From Anaerolineae bacterium (lineage in GTDB: Bacteria; Chloroflexota; Anaerolineae; 4572-78; J111), in contig JAGRBY010000001.1 of the NCBI GenBank assembly GCA_020433835.1, positions 1-58,784 of the forward strand: DNA of 58,784 bases. Reading direction: 5' to 3'. Below, in pieces: positions 1-8,853 of this stretch. Both the position numbers and the translations under genes were made by a program. Numbering within the stretch: position 1 is the stretch's first letter; each line of letters opens with the position of its first letter. The notes under the pieces were generated by a model. That model saw nothing but the letters and a program-made list of their open reading frames with translations, ran no database searches and was not told the origin of the DNA.

Positions 1-140
1 TGTTTACGGCAGTTGATCAGGTTGGAAATCCAGGTCGTGCCGCTTCTACCATCGCCAACAACCCAAATAACCTTTTTTGGTTTTTTACACTGGTATTTCA
101 GATAAACAAACAGTTTTGATAAATGCTTTTTTACTTTCAT
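1..140 (-). CDS. Sulfotransferase, 5' end only (cut by window edge)
   Basis: The minus strand reads from an ATG at 140 to the window edge. The first 46 residues include VGDGRSGTTWISNLI, the PAPS-binding P-loop (5'-PSB loop) of sulfotransferases, near residue 30. GAGAAGAACC just before the ATG can serve as a ribosome binding site. It lies about 75 bp downstream of the sulfatase stop in the same orientation, so it is likely the next gene of the glycan/sulfation cluster. Everything after the P-loop is outside the window, so the acceptor is unknown. The P-loop match is seen directly; the family call follows from it. Confidence 0.72.
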   Translation of the reverse strand, partial: MKVKKHLSKLFVYLKYQCKKPKKVIWVVGDGRSGTTWISNLINCRK

Positions 141-215
141 AGGTTCTTCTCAAGAGCCCGACAGACCGGGTGGTTCGACAACAAGCATGAAATGAGGGGG
201 ATACCCTCCACGCAC

Positions 216-1790
216 CTAGCCTGCGGCGCTAATCGTATTGCTCACTGTAGCTTTACCTGTTTCTCTCAGCTCCATATATTCTTCCATGAGCTTACTCACC
301 ACTCCCTGATACTGCTCATTATTAATCTCGTTATATTTTTCATCTTCAAAAGGATTATTCTTGAGATTAAAAAGAGCAATAGGTTTCAGCTTTTTCACGT
401 TCTTCTTATTAGGAGCCAAAAGTATTAACTTCCATTCATTCCTGCGAATTGCATAACAAGGACCGAGATGAGACTGCTGTAAGATAACCTCATGGCCTTC
501 TGCTTTTGGGTCTCCATAAAACAGAGGCAACAGGTTAAGGGAATCTTTTACCACATCATGAGATACCTTCTGGTGGGTAATAGCGGCAATAGTAGCCACA
601 ATATCATGCGTAACAATAGGCTCATTTGATTCAGCCGCCGGTTTGATAACATTTGGCCACACTGCAATAAAGGGAACCCGATCTCCTCCTTCATAGATAC
701 TACCTTTATAATCGCGCAGTCCATTTGAAGAATCATGTCCAGCCTTGGCCAAAGCAGGGGTTGGAGGAAGTCCTCCATTATCTGAAGTCAATATAAATAA
801 CGTATTTTTATAAGCACCAGTTTCTTTCAAACATTTAATGATCATCCCTATCTGGGTATCAAGTTCATGAACCATATCTCCCTGGGCTGCGGGTGTACTG
901 CCGGCTATAGGTATACCATCCAGTTCTTTTGGAGGCGTATGAGGCGCATGAACCGCCTGGGTGCAATAATGCATAAAAAACGGCTGGTTGGGGTTATTAG
1001 CAGTTTGCTTTTTAATATACATGACCGCCTTTGAGGCGAGTATAGGCCCAACCTGTGCTGGATCCCAGTTTGAATCGCCAATTGCACCATAATAATCTTT
1101 CTTGCCATCAGATAATCTATGCTGTTCAGGCCCAATCCATTGCAGTTGGGAACTCTTTTTTAAAGGCATCCATTGACTATTTTCATAAAAAGCAAAAGGG
1201 CCCCCCTGTATCCCTTGAGGCAATTCCAAAGCATAATCAAAACCAAAATAAGTGGCAGCCTTGTACAATTGCCTATAATCTTCCACTTTTATACTTTCTT
1301 GGTTGAGAATTTTGCCTGTAGCTTTTTCTCTTAATTGTCCCCCGCACCCCCATTTCCCGAAAAAAGAGGTAGCGTAACCGCCTTGTTTGGCAATTCGGGC
1401 GCTAGTTGTGTATTTTGGTTCTATGCCGGGGTCATTCCAGTGCAACCACACCCCGAAGGGTTTTTCATTTCGATACGAATAATTCCCTGTCAGCATCGAA
1501 AAACGGCTGGGCGCACATAGAGAGTTGGGGGCATGCGCATCATTAAATCGCATTCCCTCAGATATCATCTTATCAATATGGGGCGTAGGAATAACGGGTG
1601 TTTTACCTGTCCTTTGTTTATGGTAAAATCCGATATCTCCCAATCCGACATCGTCTGCAAATATCACGACAATATTAGGTTTAGACTTTAACAATCTGTT
1701 ATTTTTGCATGAGACAAACGGGATTGAAAGTAACCCGGCTATACCCATTTTAAGAAAATTTCTTCTACTTATCTGATGTATGTCTTTCAT
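216..1790 (-). CDS. Sulfatase (arylsulfatase A-like), Tat-exported lipoprotein
   Basis: A 524-aa sulfatase of the alkaline-phosphatase superfamily, which would hydrolyse sulfate esters outside the cytoplasm. The N-terminus carries SRRNFLK, a twin-arginine motif, then a hydrophobic stretch ending in FVSC, a plausible lipobox. PNIVVIFADDVGLGD at about residue 39 supplies the metal-binding aspartates. LCAPSRFSMLTG contains the C-x-P-S-R signature whose cysteine becomes formylglycine. HAPHTPP and the later DNGG are also typical. Its neighbours are sulfotransferases and glycosyltransferases, so it may trim the sulfated glycan the cluster makes; the exact substrate cannot be read from the sequence. 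Confidence 0.9.
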   Translation of the reverse strand: MKDIHQISRRNFLKMGIAGLLSIPFVSCKNNRLLKSKPNIVVIFADDVGLGDIGFYHKQRTGKTPVIPTPHIDKMISEGMRFNDAHAPNSLCAPSRFSMLTGNYSYRNEKPFGVWLHWNDPGIEPKYTTSARIAKQGGYATSFFGKWGCGGQLREKATGKILNQESIKVEDYRQLYKAATYFGFDYALELPQGIQGGPFAFYENSQWMPLKKSSQLQWIGPEQHRLSDGKKDYYGAIGDSNWDPAQVGPILASKAVMYIKKQTANNPNQPFFMHYCTQAVHAPHTPPKELDGIPIAGSTPAAQGDMVHELDTQIGMIIKCLKETGAYKNTLFILTSDNGGLPPTPALAKAGHDSSNGLRDYKGSIYEGGDRVPFIAVWPNVIKPAAESNEPIVTHDIVATIAAITHQKVSHDVVKDSLNLLPLFYGDPKAEGHEVILQQSHLGPCYAIRRNEWKLILLAPNKKNVKKLKPIALFNLKNNPFEDEKYNEINNEQYQGVVSKLMEEYMELRETGKATVSNTISAAG

Positions 1791-1899
1791 TTTTACTGCT
1801 GCTTTTTTTCGAAGCGATGTAACCTGCTGGCGATGAAAAACCGGTTCCTCTCGCCCGCCTTAGGGTGGTAGGGCTATTTTCTCAAGAGATTTTAGTGCT

Positions 1900-2673
1900 T
1901 CACGGAGCTAACCACTCACTACAATCCCAACCTAGCATATGCTCCAATTCCTTTATTTCATATTCATAAACCTCTTTCAGATATGCTCTATCCATAGCTG
2001 TCATCGATGTTACATAGGATTTAGCATTAATAATATGAGGTTTTATGTCTGGCATTTTCGCGACTCCTAAAAAATCACAGACTTGATCAACCGTGGTTTG
2101 AGGTTGATTTTTCAAAGACGCACTTTTTAAGAAAAGCGTCTGTTCTTTAGGGAAATAATGCCAAATCCGTCTGATCTGATCAGTATAGAAACCCCGATCG
2201 ACATAGGCATAGACTCGGTGTTGGAGCGGCAAAACCTCTTTAACCCTTTGGCTTTCTGTCCTGATGGCTTCCTGAAATGACAAAAATTCTCTTTTCCGAA
2301 ATTGCTCCATATTCCAGGCCGAAAAAGCTCTATCGATGGGATTTCGCAGAATAATAATAAATTTCATGGCCGGGTTATAGTTCCATATTCTTCTGGGAGC
2401 ACTGTACCAATACATGTAGTCCGGTGTAGCCTCACCACACAAACATTGTGACGATCGGGGTGAAAAAAAAGAATGATATTTACTATAATTTACGGGCTTA
2501 CCGTCAAAAATGGCGTCATCATCAAAAAAGTGTATCTCCTTTTTTCTAAACATACAGAGTGCCGGATGGGCATAAAGATAATCATTTAATGCCGTGGTAC
2601 CGCTTTTTTGTGCTCCGGCGATTAAGAAGTCTACCTTCACATTTTTCTTCAAACTGTTAGGCATCTTGTTCAA
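1900..2673 (-). CDS. Sulfotransferase (single domain)
   Basis: A 257-aa cytoplasmic PAPS-dependent sulfotransferase. FLIAGAQKSGTTALNDYL near residue 16 is the 5'-phosphosulfate loop, and RNPIDRAFSAWNM near residue 110 is the 3'-phosphate-binding motif. Its start overlaps the stop of the upstream fusion gene by 17 bp, indicating translational coupling. It closely resembles the C-terminal half of that fusion; both carry IRRIWHYFPKEQTLFLK and both end near LGWDCSEWL. A tandem duplication is therefore likely, with this copy losing the glycosyltransferase half. The acceptor is probably a glycan, by context. Confidence 0.88.
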   Translation of the reverse strand: MNKMPNSLKKNVKVDFLIAGAQKSGTTALNDYLYAHPALCMFRKKEIHFFDDDAIFDGKPVNYSKYHSFFSPRSSQCLCGEATPDYMYWYSAPRRIWNYNPAMKFIIILRNPIDRAFSAWNMEQFRKREFLSFQEAIRTESQRVKEVLPLQHRVYAYVDRGFYTDQIRRIWHYFPKEQTLFLKSASLKNQPQTTVDQVCDFLGVAKMPDIKPHIINAKSYVTSMTAMDRAYLKEVYEYEIKELEHMLGWDCSEWLAP

Positions 2674-4261
2674 TCAGCCACTCACTACAATCCCAACCCA
2701 ACAGACGCTCCAGTTTTTTGATTTCAAACCTGTAAATACTTTTCAGGAAAGTTCTGTCCTCTTTTGAAAGGGAAGAGACGTATGGGAAGGATTTAAGATT
2801 TATATCTAATGTGACGTCCATTTTTGCCACCCCCAGAAAATCACATACTTTGTCTATAGTTGCTTGTGGTTCGTTTCTTAGCTCTTCGGTTTTGAGAAAA
2901 AGCGTTTGCTCTTTAGGAAAGTAATGCCAGATCCGCCTGATCTGCTCAGTGTAGAACCCCCGTTCTATATAGCGCCCCTTATGCTGAAAAGGTACTCTGC
3001 GAATCGATTTTTGTTTCTGCATTTGACGCTCTAATGCATCTCGAAACGGTTGATCCTCTCTTTTGTTATGACATCGCATATTCCAATGAGAAAAAGCTCT
3101 GTCAATTGGGTTTCGCAAAATGATGATGATTTTCATAGCTGGGTTATATTCCCAGATTCTTCTGGGAGCATCGTACCAATACATATATGTCGGCGAGGCC
3201 TCTCCGCACAAACGTTGCGGAGGATGAGGCGAAAAGAAAGTGTGATATAAATCGTACTTATCTCTTGAAAAATTATCCGGGACTGAAATAGCGCGTTCCA
3301 TCCGGCCAACCTTTCGGAAAAACTTTTTGAGCGAGCCATCGCTTATAGGTTCTTCATTAAAAAATCTTTCATTATCAAAAAAGTGAACCTCTTTTCTTTC
3401 GCCCATGCATATCTCCGGATGTCGCCGGAGATACGCATCCAGCGCGCTGGTGCCACTTTTCTGTGCTCCGGCAATCAGAAAATTCACACGTATGTTTTCG
3501 GTTGTTCTTGTAGAATTTTGAAATCGGTTAGGGGCAGTAATCTTGGTTAAATATTGCTGTACTTGTTGAGAATAGTTATATTTCCAATGGGGGGTTAGTT
3601 TTATATGCCTTCGTTTATTTCTCCTTAGTTTTGCGCTTCGTCTGCGCAAAAAGAGCGGGCGGTTATGTGATTTATACTGCCATCTGTAGATAGAATAAAC
3701 ATTACCCGGTTCAGTATCGCAGAGGTTGAGTGAACCACCATTTTTGGGCTTGAATTGATGTTCAAGTTCCTGATCGTACCCATAATCAATCATGTAATCA
3801 TAACCTCGAACCTGATCAAATCGGTCACGAGACCAACAACTGCCATTATGAAACACATTTTTCTGGAGACCGCTCAACCTGCCATTTCCCCATACAAATG
3901 CCTCATCCATCTTAAAAAAACCCGTTGTTTCATCAAAGTTTTCCACTGAAAAAGAGAGCCGATGAGGAAGGTAAATGTCTTCATCATCCCATATAAAAAT
4001 CAGGTCGTGAGAACAAAGCGCAACAGCCGTATTACGTTTTTCGATAACGGTGCTAAAACGTTGGGGAAGGTTGAAAATTTTTACCTCTGGATGATTAAAT
4101 TCCAGCGTTTGTCTTGTATGATCATTGAGAATGATGAGTTCTTTTTGGCCTTGATAATCTTGTTGCAAAAAGCCATAGATTGCTTCTTCAAGCAGTTTCT
4201 GGTGCCCACGAGTCAGGCAAATACAGCTCACCGGGGGGGTATAGTTCATCATTTCATCCAC
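2657..4261 (-). CDS. Glycosyltransferase family 2 - sulfotransferase fusion
   Basis: A 534-aa bifunctional protein. Residues about 8-230 are a GT-A fold family 2 glycosyltransferase: PPVSCICLTRGHQKLLEEAI, then the nucleotide-sugar/metal motif WDDEDIYLPHRL near residue 92, and YGYDQELE near 160. Residues about 258-534 are a sulfotransferase with FLIAGAQKSGTSALDAYL and RNPIDRAFSHWNM. One chain could add a sugar and then a sulfate to the same glycan; that is inference. The downstream sulfotransferase gene repeats its second half. The FG-GAP gene ends only 14 bp upstream, so they are probably co-transcribed. Confidence 0.88.
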   Translation of the reverse strand: MDEMMNYTPPVSCICLTRGHQKLLEEAIYGFLQQDYQGQKELIILNDHTRQTLEFNHPEVKIFNLPQRFSTVIEKRNTAVALCSHDLIFIWDDEDIYLPHRLSFSVENFDETTGFFKMDEAFVWGNGRLSGLQKNVFHNGSCWSRDRFDQVRGYDYMIDYGYDQELEHQFKPKNGGSLNLCDTEPGNVYSIYRWQYKSHNRPLFLRRRSAKLRRNKRRHIKLTPHWKYNYSQQVQQYLTKITAPNRFQNSTRTTENIRVNFLIAGAQKSGTSALDAYLRRHPEICMGERKEVHFFDNERFFNEEPISDGSLKKFFRKVGRMERAISVPDNFSRDKYDLYHTFFSPHPPQRLCGEASPTYMYWYDAPRRIWEYNPAMKIIIILRNPIDRAFSHWNMRCHNKREDQPFRDALERQMQKQKSIRRVPFQHKGRYIERGFYTEQIRRIWHYFPKEQTLFLKTEELRNEPQATIDKVCDFLGVAKMDVTLDINLKSFPYVSSLSKEDRTFLKSIYRFEIKKLERLLGWDCSEWLIEQDA

Positions 4262-4275
4262 ATTGTGTTTCTTGT

Positions 4276-6273
4276 TTAATGGCTGTATGGTTCAACAACA
4301 TGGAAAACCTGGTCTGAGACCACACTTTCCAACTCCTGTATAATGCCGCTTGGCCAGTAAATGATCAGACGATCAACCTTGGTATTGTTACCCAATCCAA
4401 AATGAATACGCGGATGATTTTGAGTCCAACTGTGCATGCCTCCACCTTGCTCCCGAAGTTGGGTAATGTCTCCTGTTGTCGCCAAAACCCTGGCCCCAAT
4501 CCCATCACGATTAGAAACAACGCCTTCTAAATCAATCTCAAGCCAGTGATTTGAATTACCTTGATTGCGAAACAATTGATTAGGCCCCCAATAAAATCGC
4601 ATTGGGCCATTGGTTACAAATAGATCAAGAAAACCATCTCGATCATAGTCTACAGTCGATGCGCTATCCCCTACGCCGGCCATGCTTCCGGCTGCTCCGC
4701 CTGCTTCGGGCACGGCTACAAACGTACCATCGCCCATATTTTCATAAAGCATATTGGGCAAATTCGCTGTTAAACGCGTGCAAACCAGATAAATATCCAC
4801 ATCCATATCGTTGTCAAAATCGCCGGCAACAGCCGAGGCACCGCAAAAATTTGGAACAACATCAAGCCCGGTAGAAGTCTGGTTTTTAAACTGCCCGCGC
4901 TCGTAAAGCAGTAACTGGGCTGAAATAGATGGGGCGATCGGCTCAAAACCCATTGTTGTCAAATTTGTAATGGGGCCGGGGCTTTCAATAGCCATGTTGA
5001 TTTGGTAATGAACGCGGCTGAAAATTAACACCTGCCAACTTTGGGCAACCGTATCATAGCCTATATAGACGCCACCATCATCGTCAGGAGCACGCGTTTT
5101 TATACCTATCACAGCGGGATCCTGCAATGACAGGGTGAATGGAGACTCTTCTGAAGAAAATTTTTGGGGGAGAGACTTCCCCTGAGAACCGATAAAAACC
5201 TCAAGTGAAAGGTGATTAGGAGCAAACATTTGAAAAGTAATATCGTCACTAACTTGAAAGCTGAAGCCTTTTTTACGTTTGTTCCCACTAAAACGGGCTT
5301 TGATATGGCTATCGTCTGGCTGAAATATATCGGTCACACCCGTTGTACTGCGGGCTAGATAAAGGTCTGAGTGCAAATCATTATTGAAATCTGCAATGGC
5401 GCTATCAGAGACATCGCCAACTCTTTTCGGCAGAACTGTTTTGGTCAAATCTTTCCAGCCCATGGCGGAGACAAGGCTATAATTATAGATTTTCAAGGGA
5501 TATGGTTGACCATGAACAATAAAATCCACGGTGTCATTACCAGAGAGGTGGGCCAATTGAGCAAAGAATGCTGTTTTGGAGAGTTCCATTATCGGTTGAA
5601 AAACGCCGTCATTTTGCTGAAAGAGGATAGAGGGAGCCTGACCATCCGGGCGTTCCCCGTTCGTGAACAGCAGGTCGAGCTGTCCATCGCCATTCCAATC
5701 CAACCAAAGGGGCGTGCGTCCACGTCCTAATGGGTCGGCTACCCCTAAATTGGCTGCTTGCTCTATTAATTTGCCCTTGTTGTTGATATAGAGCTGGCTA
5801 GAATCTTGCCCTACACCACGCTGCGCGCCCGCCTGTTGGACAAGATCTTGATCGCCGTCATTATCAAAGTCAGCCCAGGCTGCCCCATGAGTATCGCCTC
5901 CTTGCGTTACGGATAAGACATCGGAGATGACATTTGTAAATGTGCCGTCAGTTTGGTTCACGTAAAGAGCAAAATCTTGGTAATGATTACTGGTCCAGAC
6001 ATCGGGCCACCCATCACCGTTAAAATCGCCCCAAGAAGCGCCACGGCTTGCCCCGCTATAGGATAAACCGGCCATATCGGTTACATCCTGAAATTGGATA
6101 TGGTTCGATGAAGGAGTTAGAGCGGTAGTATAGGGTTGTGGCGATGATGCGACCTTAACCATAGACGTGGGCGTGAATGATGAAGAAATCTGCCAAAGAG
6201 ATGATCCTATACCCCCAACGAGTATCAATAATAAGGCGACAACAAAGTAACCAGATGCATTTACCCATTTCAT
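4276..6273 (-). CDS. FG-GAP/VCBS repeat protein with ASPIC/UnbV domain (CRTAC1-like)
   Basis: A 665-aa exported protein. Residues about 8-28 form an uncleaved anchor or signal peptide. At least six FG-GAP repeats with calcium-binding D-x-D/N-x-D-G loops are visible: GDFNGDGWPD, ADFDNDGDQD, LDWNGDGQLD, ADFNNDLHSD, GDFDNDMDVD and VDYDRDGFLD. These build an integrin-like beta-propeller. The C-terminus (GIGARVLATTGD to IHFGLGNNTKVDRLIIYWPSG) is the ASPIC/UnbV domain. It probably binds or presents carbohydrate or protein at the surface. It lies inside the glycosyltransferase/sulfotransferase operon. Confidence 0.85.
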   Translation of the reverse strand: MKWVNASGYFVVALLLILVGGIGSSLWQISSSFTPTSMVKVASSPQPYTTALTPSSNHIQFQDVTDMAGLSYSGASRGASWGDFNGDGWPDVWTSNHYQDFALYVNQTDGTFTNVISDVLSVTQGGDTHGAAWADFDNDGDQDLVQQAGAQRGVGQDSSQLYINNKGKLIEQAANLGVADPLGRGRTPLWLDWNGDGQLDLLFTNGERPDGQAPSILFQQNDGVFQPIMELSKTAFFAQLAHLSGNDTVDFIVHGQPYPLKIYNYSLVSAMGWKDLTKTVLPKRVGDVSDSAIADFNNDLHSDLYLARSTTGVTDIFQPDDSHIKARFSGNKRKKGFSFQVSDDITFQMFAPNHLSLEVFIGSQGKSLPQKFSSEESPFTLSLQDPAVIGIKTRAPDDDGGVYIGYDTVAQSWQVLIFSRVHYQINMAIESPGPITNLTTMGFEPIAPSISAQLLLYERGQFKNQTSTGLDVVPNFCGASAVAGDFDNDMDVDIYLVCTRLTANLPNMLYENMGDGTFVAVPEAGGAAGSMAGVGDSASTVDYDRDGFLDLFVTNGPMRFYWGPNQLFRNQGNSNHWLEIDLEGVVSNRDGIGARVLATTGDITQLREQGGGMHSWTQNHPRIHFGLGNNTKVDRLIIYWPSGIIQELESVVSDQVFHVVEPYSH

Positions 6274-6307
6274 AGCGTTATTTAAAATGCTCCTGACCGC
6301 TGAACTC

Positions 6308-7927
6308 CTATTTTTTTTCGCTCACAAACGCCAATAACTCTTCATACGATTGTTGATACCCAAACGCTTCCACATCAGCCCGGAAGCGGTTGTAAACCAG
6401 ATGGGCTAACTCTTCAGTGTAATAGATCCGGTAATCTTTATTAACACCTTGCTTGGTTGAAGATTTCATTTTATGGGGCAGTTGGGGATCAAACCTAAAA
6501 CGTTTGGCAATGGTCAGCCAATCTTCAGCCAGGTTTTCAAACCTGCCCAGAAAATCTACTTGTAATTCACCACGATGATACAGCTTGGCAAACTGACTCT
6601 GAAAATGGCCATCAATCAGGCAGTCAGGACATCTCACCACTTCAGCAACAAATTCGCTAAAACTAATATCCGTGGGTATTTTCTTAAAATACTCTTGCTG
6701 TTGCCAGGGTTTGGTAACAATTTTGTCTCGATAACCCGAAACCAATCGATCAAAAGGGTTCCGTACAAAGGAGAACTTAAAAAAATCCTGATGCTCATCC
6801 TTAAGATGTCCGAGGTATATGTCAGGCCAACCATCATGGACATTCTTATGAATATCATAAGGTTGCATCATCGCTGTTTTTATAGAGGTACAGGCGACTT
6901 TTGCGTTACTTATGTATGCTAATCTCCTGTCCTCAAATATATAAAATCGTCGTGGGCCGCCATAACCATAAAGGGTCAATTTTTTCCTGGTGTAAGATGA
7001 CAGTTCAGGCATAGATCTGTCGATGTTATCTGATATTTCAGAGGCCAGATGATCTTGAACAAGCTTTGAATAATCTACCTGCCAATGGGGATTTAATTGG
7101 ATCTCTCCTGAAGGCGGTTGTGGCTTGTCGGTTACATAGTTCAATCTTCTAAAAATATAAAATATCTCATCAGGCATGAGTGCGTCGTAGCGAGGTTGAT
7201 CGACTATGCGTAGCTGCGGTTTAAAGATAGCGGAATTCCGCTCGGGTTTTTTGAAGCCACCCACCTCATCAAATAACCGACGCGACCAACAATTCCCCTG
7301 ATGAAACAGATTATGATAAGGGCCGCTCACCCGTTCATTTTCCCAGATAAAAATCGTCGACGGCATAAAATGTAAATGATCGTCTGTCTTTGGCATTTTT
7401 TTTACGGATACCGAGATACGGTGAGGCAGGCTGATATCAGCTGCATTCCAGACAAGAATTAGATCGTGCATGCAAAAGGTAACCGCCACATTCCACTTTC
7501 CACGCCCAAACTGAGTCTGTTGGGGCTGGTTAATAATTTTGACCTCAGGATGGTCAAAAACCAATGTCTGGGTGGGATCATCATTCAGGATAATAAGTTC
7601 TTTTGGCCCGTCATAATCTTGTTGGAGAAATGAATATATCGCTTCCTCGAGAAGTTCCGGATATCCGGTATTCAGACAGATACAACTAACCGGAGGCAAA
7701 TAGCTCAAGATGACAGGCTGTTTATATTCGCGTTTGTCTTGTTTCCGCCGAAAAATTTGATACCAGGGTAAACGAAGGCTGGCAAAACCGTACTCACCCC
7801 AAAAAGGCGGGGTGTGTTGTTCACGCAACTGGCTCGTTACCCCATCAGTTCCAAGATCATTTGCTACGGCGCAGGCGGCCGTAATAGAATTATCTGGCAA
7901 AAGGAGTGAATGCTTTAACCTGTTCAT
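6308..7927 (-). CDS. Glycosyltransferase-like (degenerate) - sulfotransferase family 2 fusion
   Basis: About 539 aa from the ATG at 7927, which forms an ATGA overlap with the upstream stop; a longer start at 7996 is possible. The first half resembles the two neighbouring GT2 domains, but the metal/sugar motif WDDED or WHDDD is here WNAAD, and the YGYDxELE motif is gone. The domain is probably catalytically dead. The second half has AYISNAKVACTSIKTAM (5'-PSB loop) and FVRNPFDRLVSGYRD (3'-PB motif), as in the Sulfotransfer_2/HNK-1 type. The GT part may only recognise the glycan. Function beyond sulfotransfer is inference. Confidence 0.83.
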   Translation of the reverse strand: MNRLKHSLLLPDNSITAACAVANDLGTDGVTSQLREQHTPPFWGEYGFASLRLPWYQIFRRKQDKREYKQPVILSYLPPVSCICLNTGYPELLEEAIYSFLQQDYDGPKELIILNDDPTQTLVFDHPEVKIINQPQQTQFGRGKWNVAVTFCMHDLILVWNAADISLPHRISVSVKKMPKTDDHLHFMPSTIFIWENERVSGPYHNLFHQGNCWSRRLFDEVGGFKKPERNSAIFKPQLRIVDQPRYDALMPDEIFYIFRRLNYVTDKPQPPSGEIQLNPHWQVDYSKLVQDHLASEISDNIDRSMPELSSYTRKKLTLYGYGGPRRFYIFEDRRLAYISNAKVACTSIKTAMMQPYDIHKNVHDGWPDIYLGHLKDEHQDFFKFSFVRNPFDRLVSGYRDKIVTKPWQQQEYFKKIPTDISFSEFVAEVVRCPDCLIDGHFQSQFAKLYHRGELQVDFLGRFENLAEDWLTIAKRFRFDPQLPHKMKSSTKQGVNKDYRIYYTEELAHLVYNRFRADVEAFGYQQSYEELLAFVSEKK

Positions 7928-8853
7928 TTCGCTGCAACTGCAACCTTCCCGGCCTGGAGAAAATCGCGAACCAGATGGGTGTAATCGGTTTGCCACCGGG
8001 GTTCTAACTCAATATGCCCCTGTTTGATTTTTCCCTGTTCTGCCTGGCATTGTACAAAAGCCGCCACTCTGTCATATTCATTGCCCGCTCCATCACTGGC
8101 AAAGTCACTCAAATGGTATGTGTTGTTACCTCCCTGACGATAAATGTAGTAGATGTCCTCGGGCAGGATGTCACTAATAAGTATATCCTGAGGATCCTTC
8201 TCAAATTGTGTCTCAAGCTCTTCATCGTAGCCATAATTGATATGCGCATATCCCCGCACGCTGGCAAATAGGGCTCGCGTCCAGCTGCTGCCTCCGTGAA
8301 ACCGACCCACAGCGGGGCCGCTCAGCTGTTGTCCATTCCAGACCAACACCTTATCGGGTCTAAAAAAAGATTTGTGCTTTTTCAGGTTAAAATCAGGCCT
8401 GGTGTTGTTGCCGTAGATCTGTTTAACGGCATAAGACAACCGATGGGGCAGGTAAATATCGTCATCATGCCACACAAAGATCAGATCATGACTGCAAAGA
8501 CCTACCGCCGCCTTATATTTTTCACCCAGAGTGCGCAGACGTTTGGGGAAATTGATAATTCGCACCTCGGGGTGGTCAAACACCAGGGTTTGCTGCTCAA
8601 AATCATTCAAAATAATCAACTCTTTTGAGCCTCGATAATCCTGTTTGAGAAAACTGTAAATTGCTTCCTCAAGCACATCTACCCGGCCGTAGGTTGGGCA
8701 GATACAACTAACTTCGGGCTGTTTAATCCGTGTTAGGCCCAGCAAACCGCATAAAATCTGCCTCGTCTTCTTTGGTAATCTCTGATAGACATCATAAACA
8801 TATCGAATTGTTTCTGGAAAGGTATCCAGGGCATAAATTTCTATTTTTTCCAT
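7924..8853 (-). CDS. Glycosyltransferase family 2
   Basis: A 309-aa GT2 enzyme without an attached sulfotransferase. EVSCICPTYGRVDVLEEAIYS near residue 48 starts the GT-A fold, WHDDDIYLPHRL near residue 130 is the DxD-type metal and nucleotide-sugar site, and YGYDEELE near residue 210 is the likely acceptor/base region. AAAGGTGACG precedes the ATG. It is first in the minus-strand cluster, followed without a gap by the fusion gene. Donor sugar and acceptor are not readable. It and the GT halves of the two fusions are clearly paralogs. Confidence 0.88.
   Translation of the reverse strand: MEKIEIYALDTFPETIRYVYDVYQRLPKKTRQILCGLLGLTRIKQPEVSCICPTYGRVDVLEEAIYSFLKQDYRGSKELIILNDFEQQTLVFDHPEVRIINFPKRLRTLGEKYKAAVGLCSHDLIFVWHDDDIYLPHRLSYAVKQIYGNNTRPDFNLKKHKSFFRPDKVLVWNGQQLSGPAVGRFHGGSSWTRALFASVRGYAHINYGYDEELETQFEKDPQDILISDILPEDIYYIYRQGGNNTYHLSDFASDGAGNEYDRVAAFVQCQAEQGKIKQGHIELEPRWQTDYTHLVRDFLQAGKVAVAAK

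Noticed and set aside
1335..1520. Plus-strand frame opposite the sulfatase
   Set aside because: It is the complement of conserved sulfatase codons.
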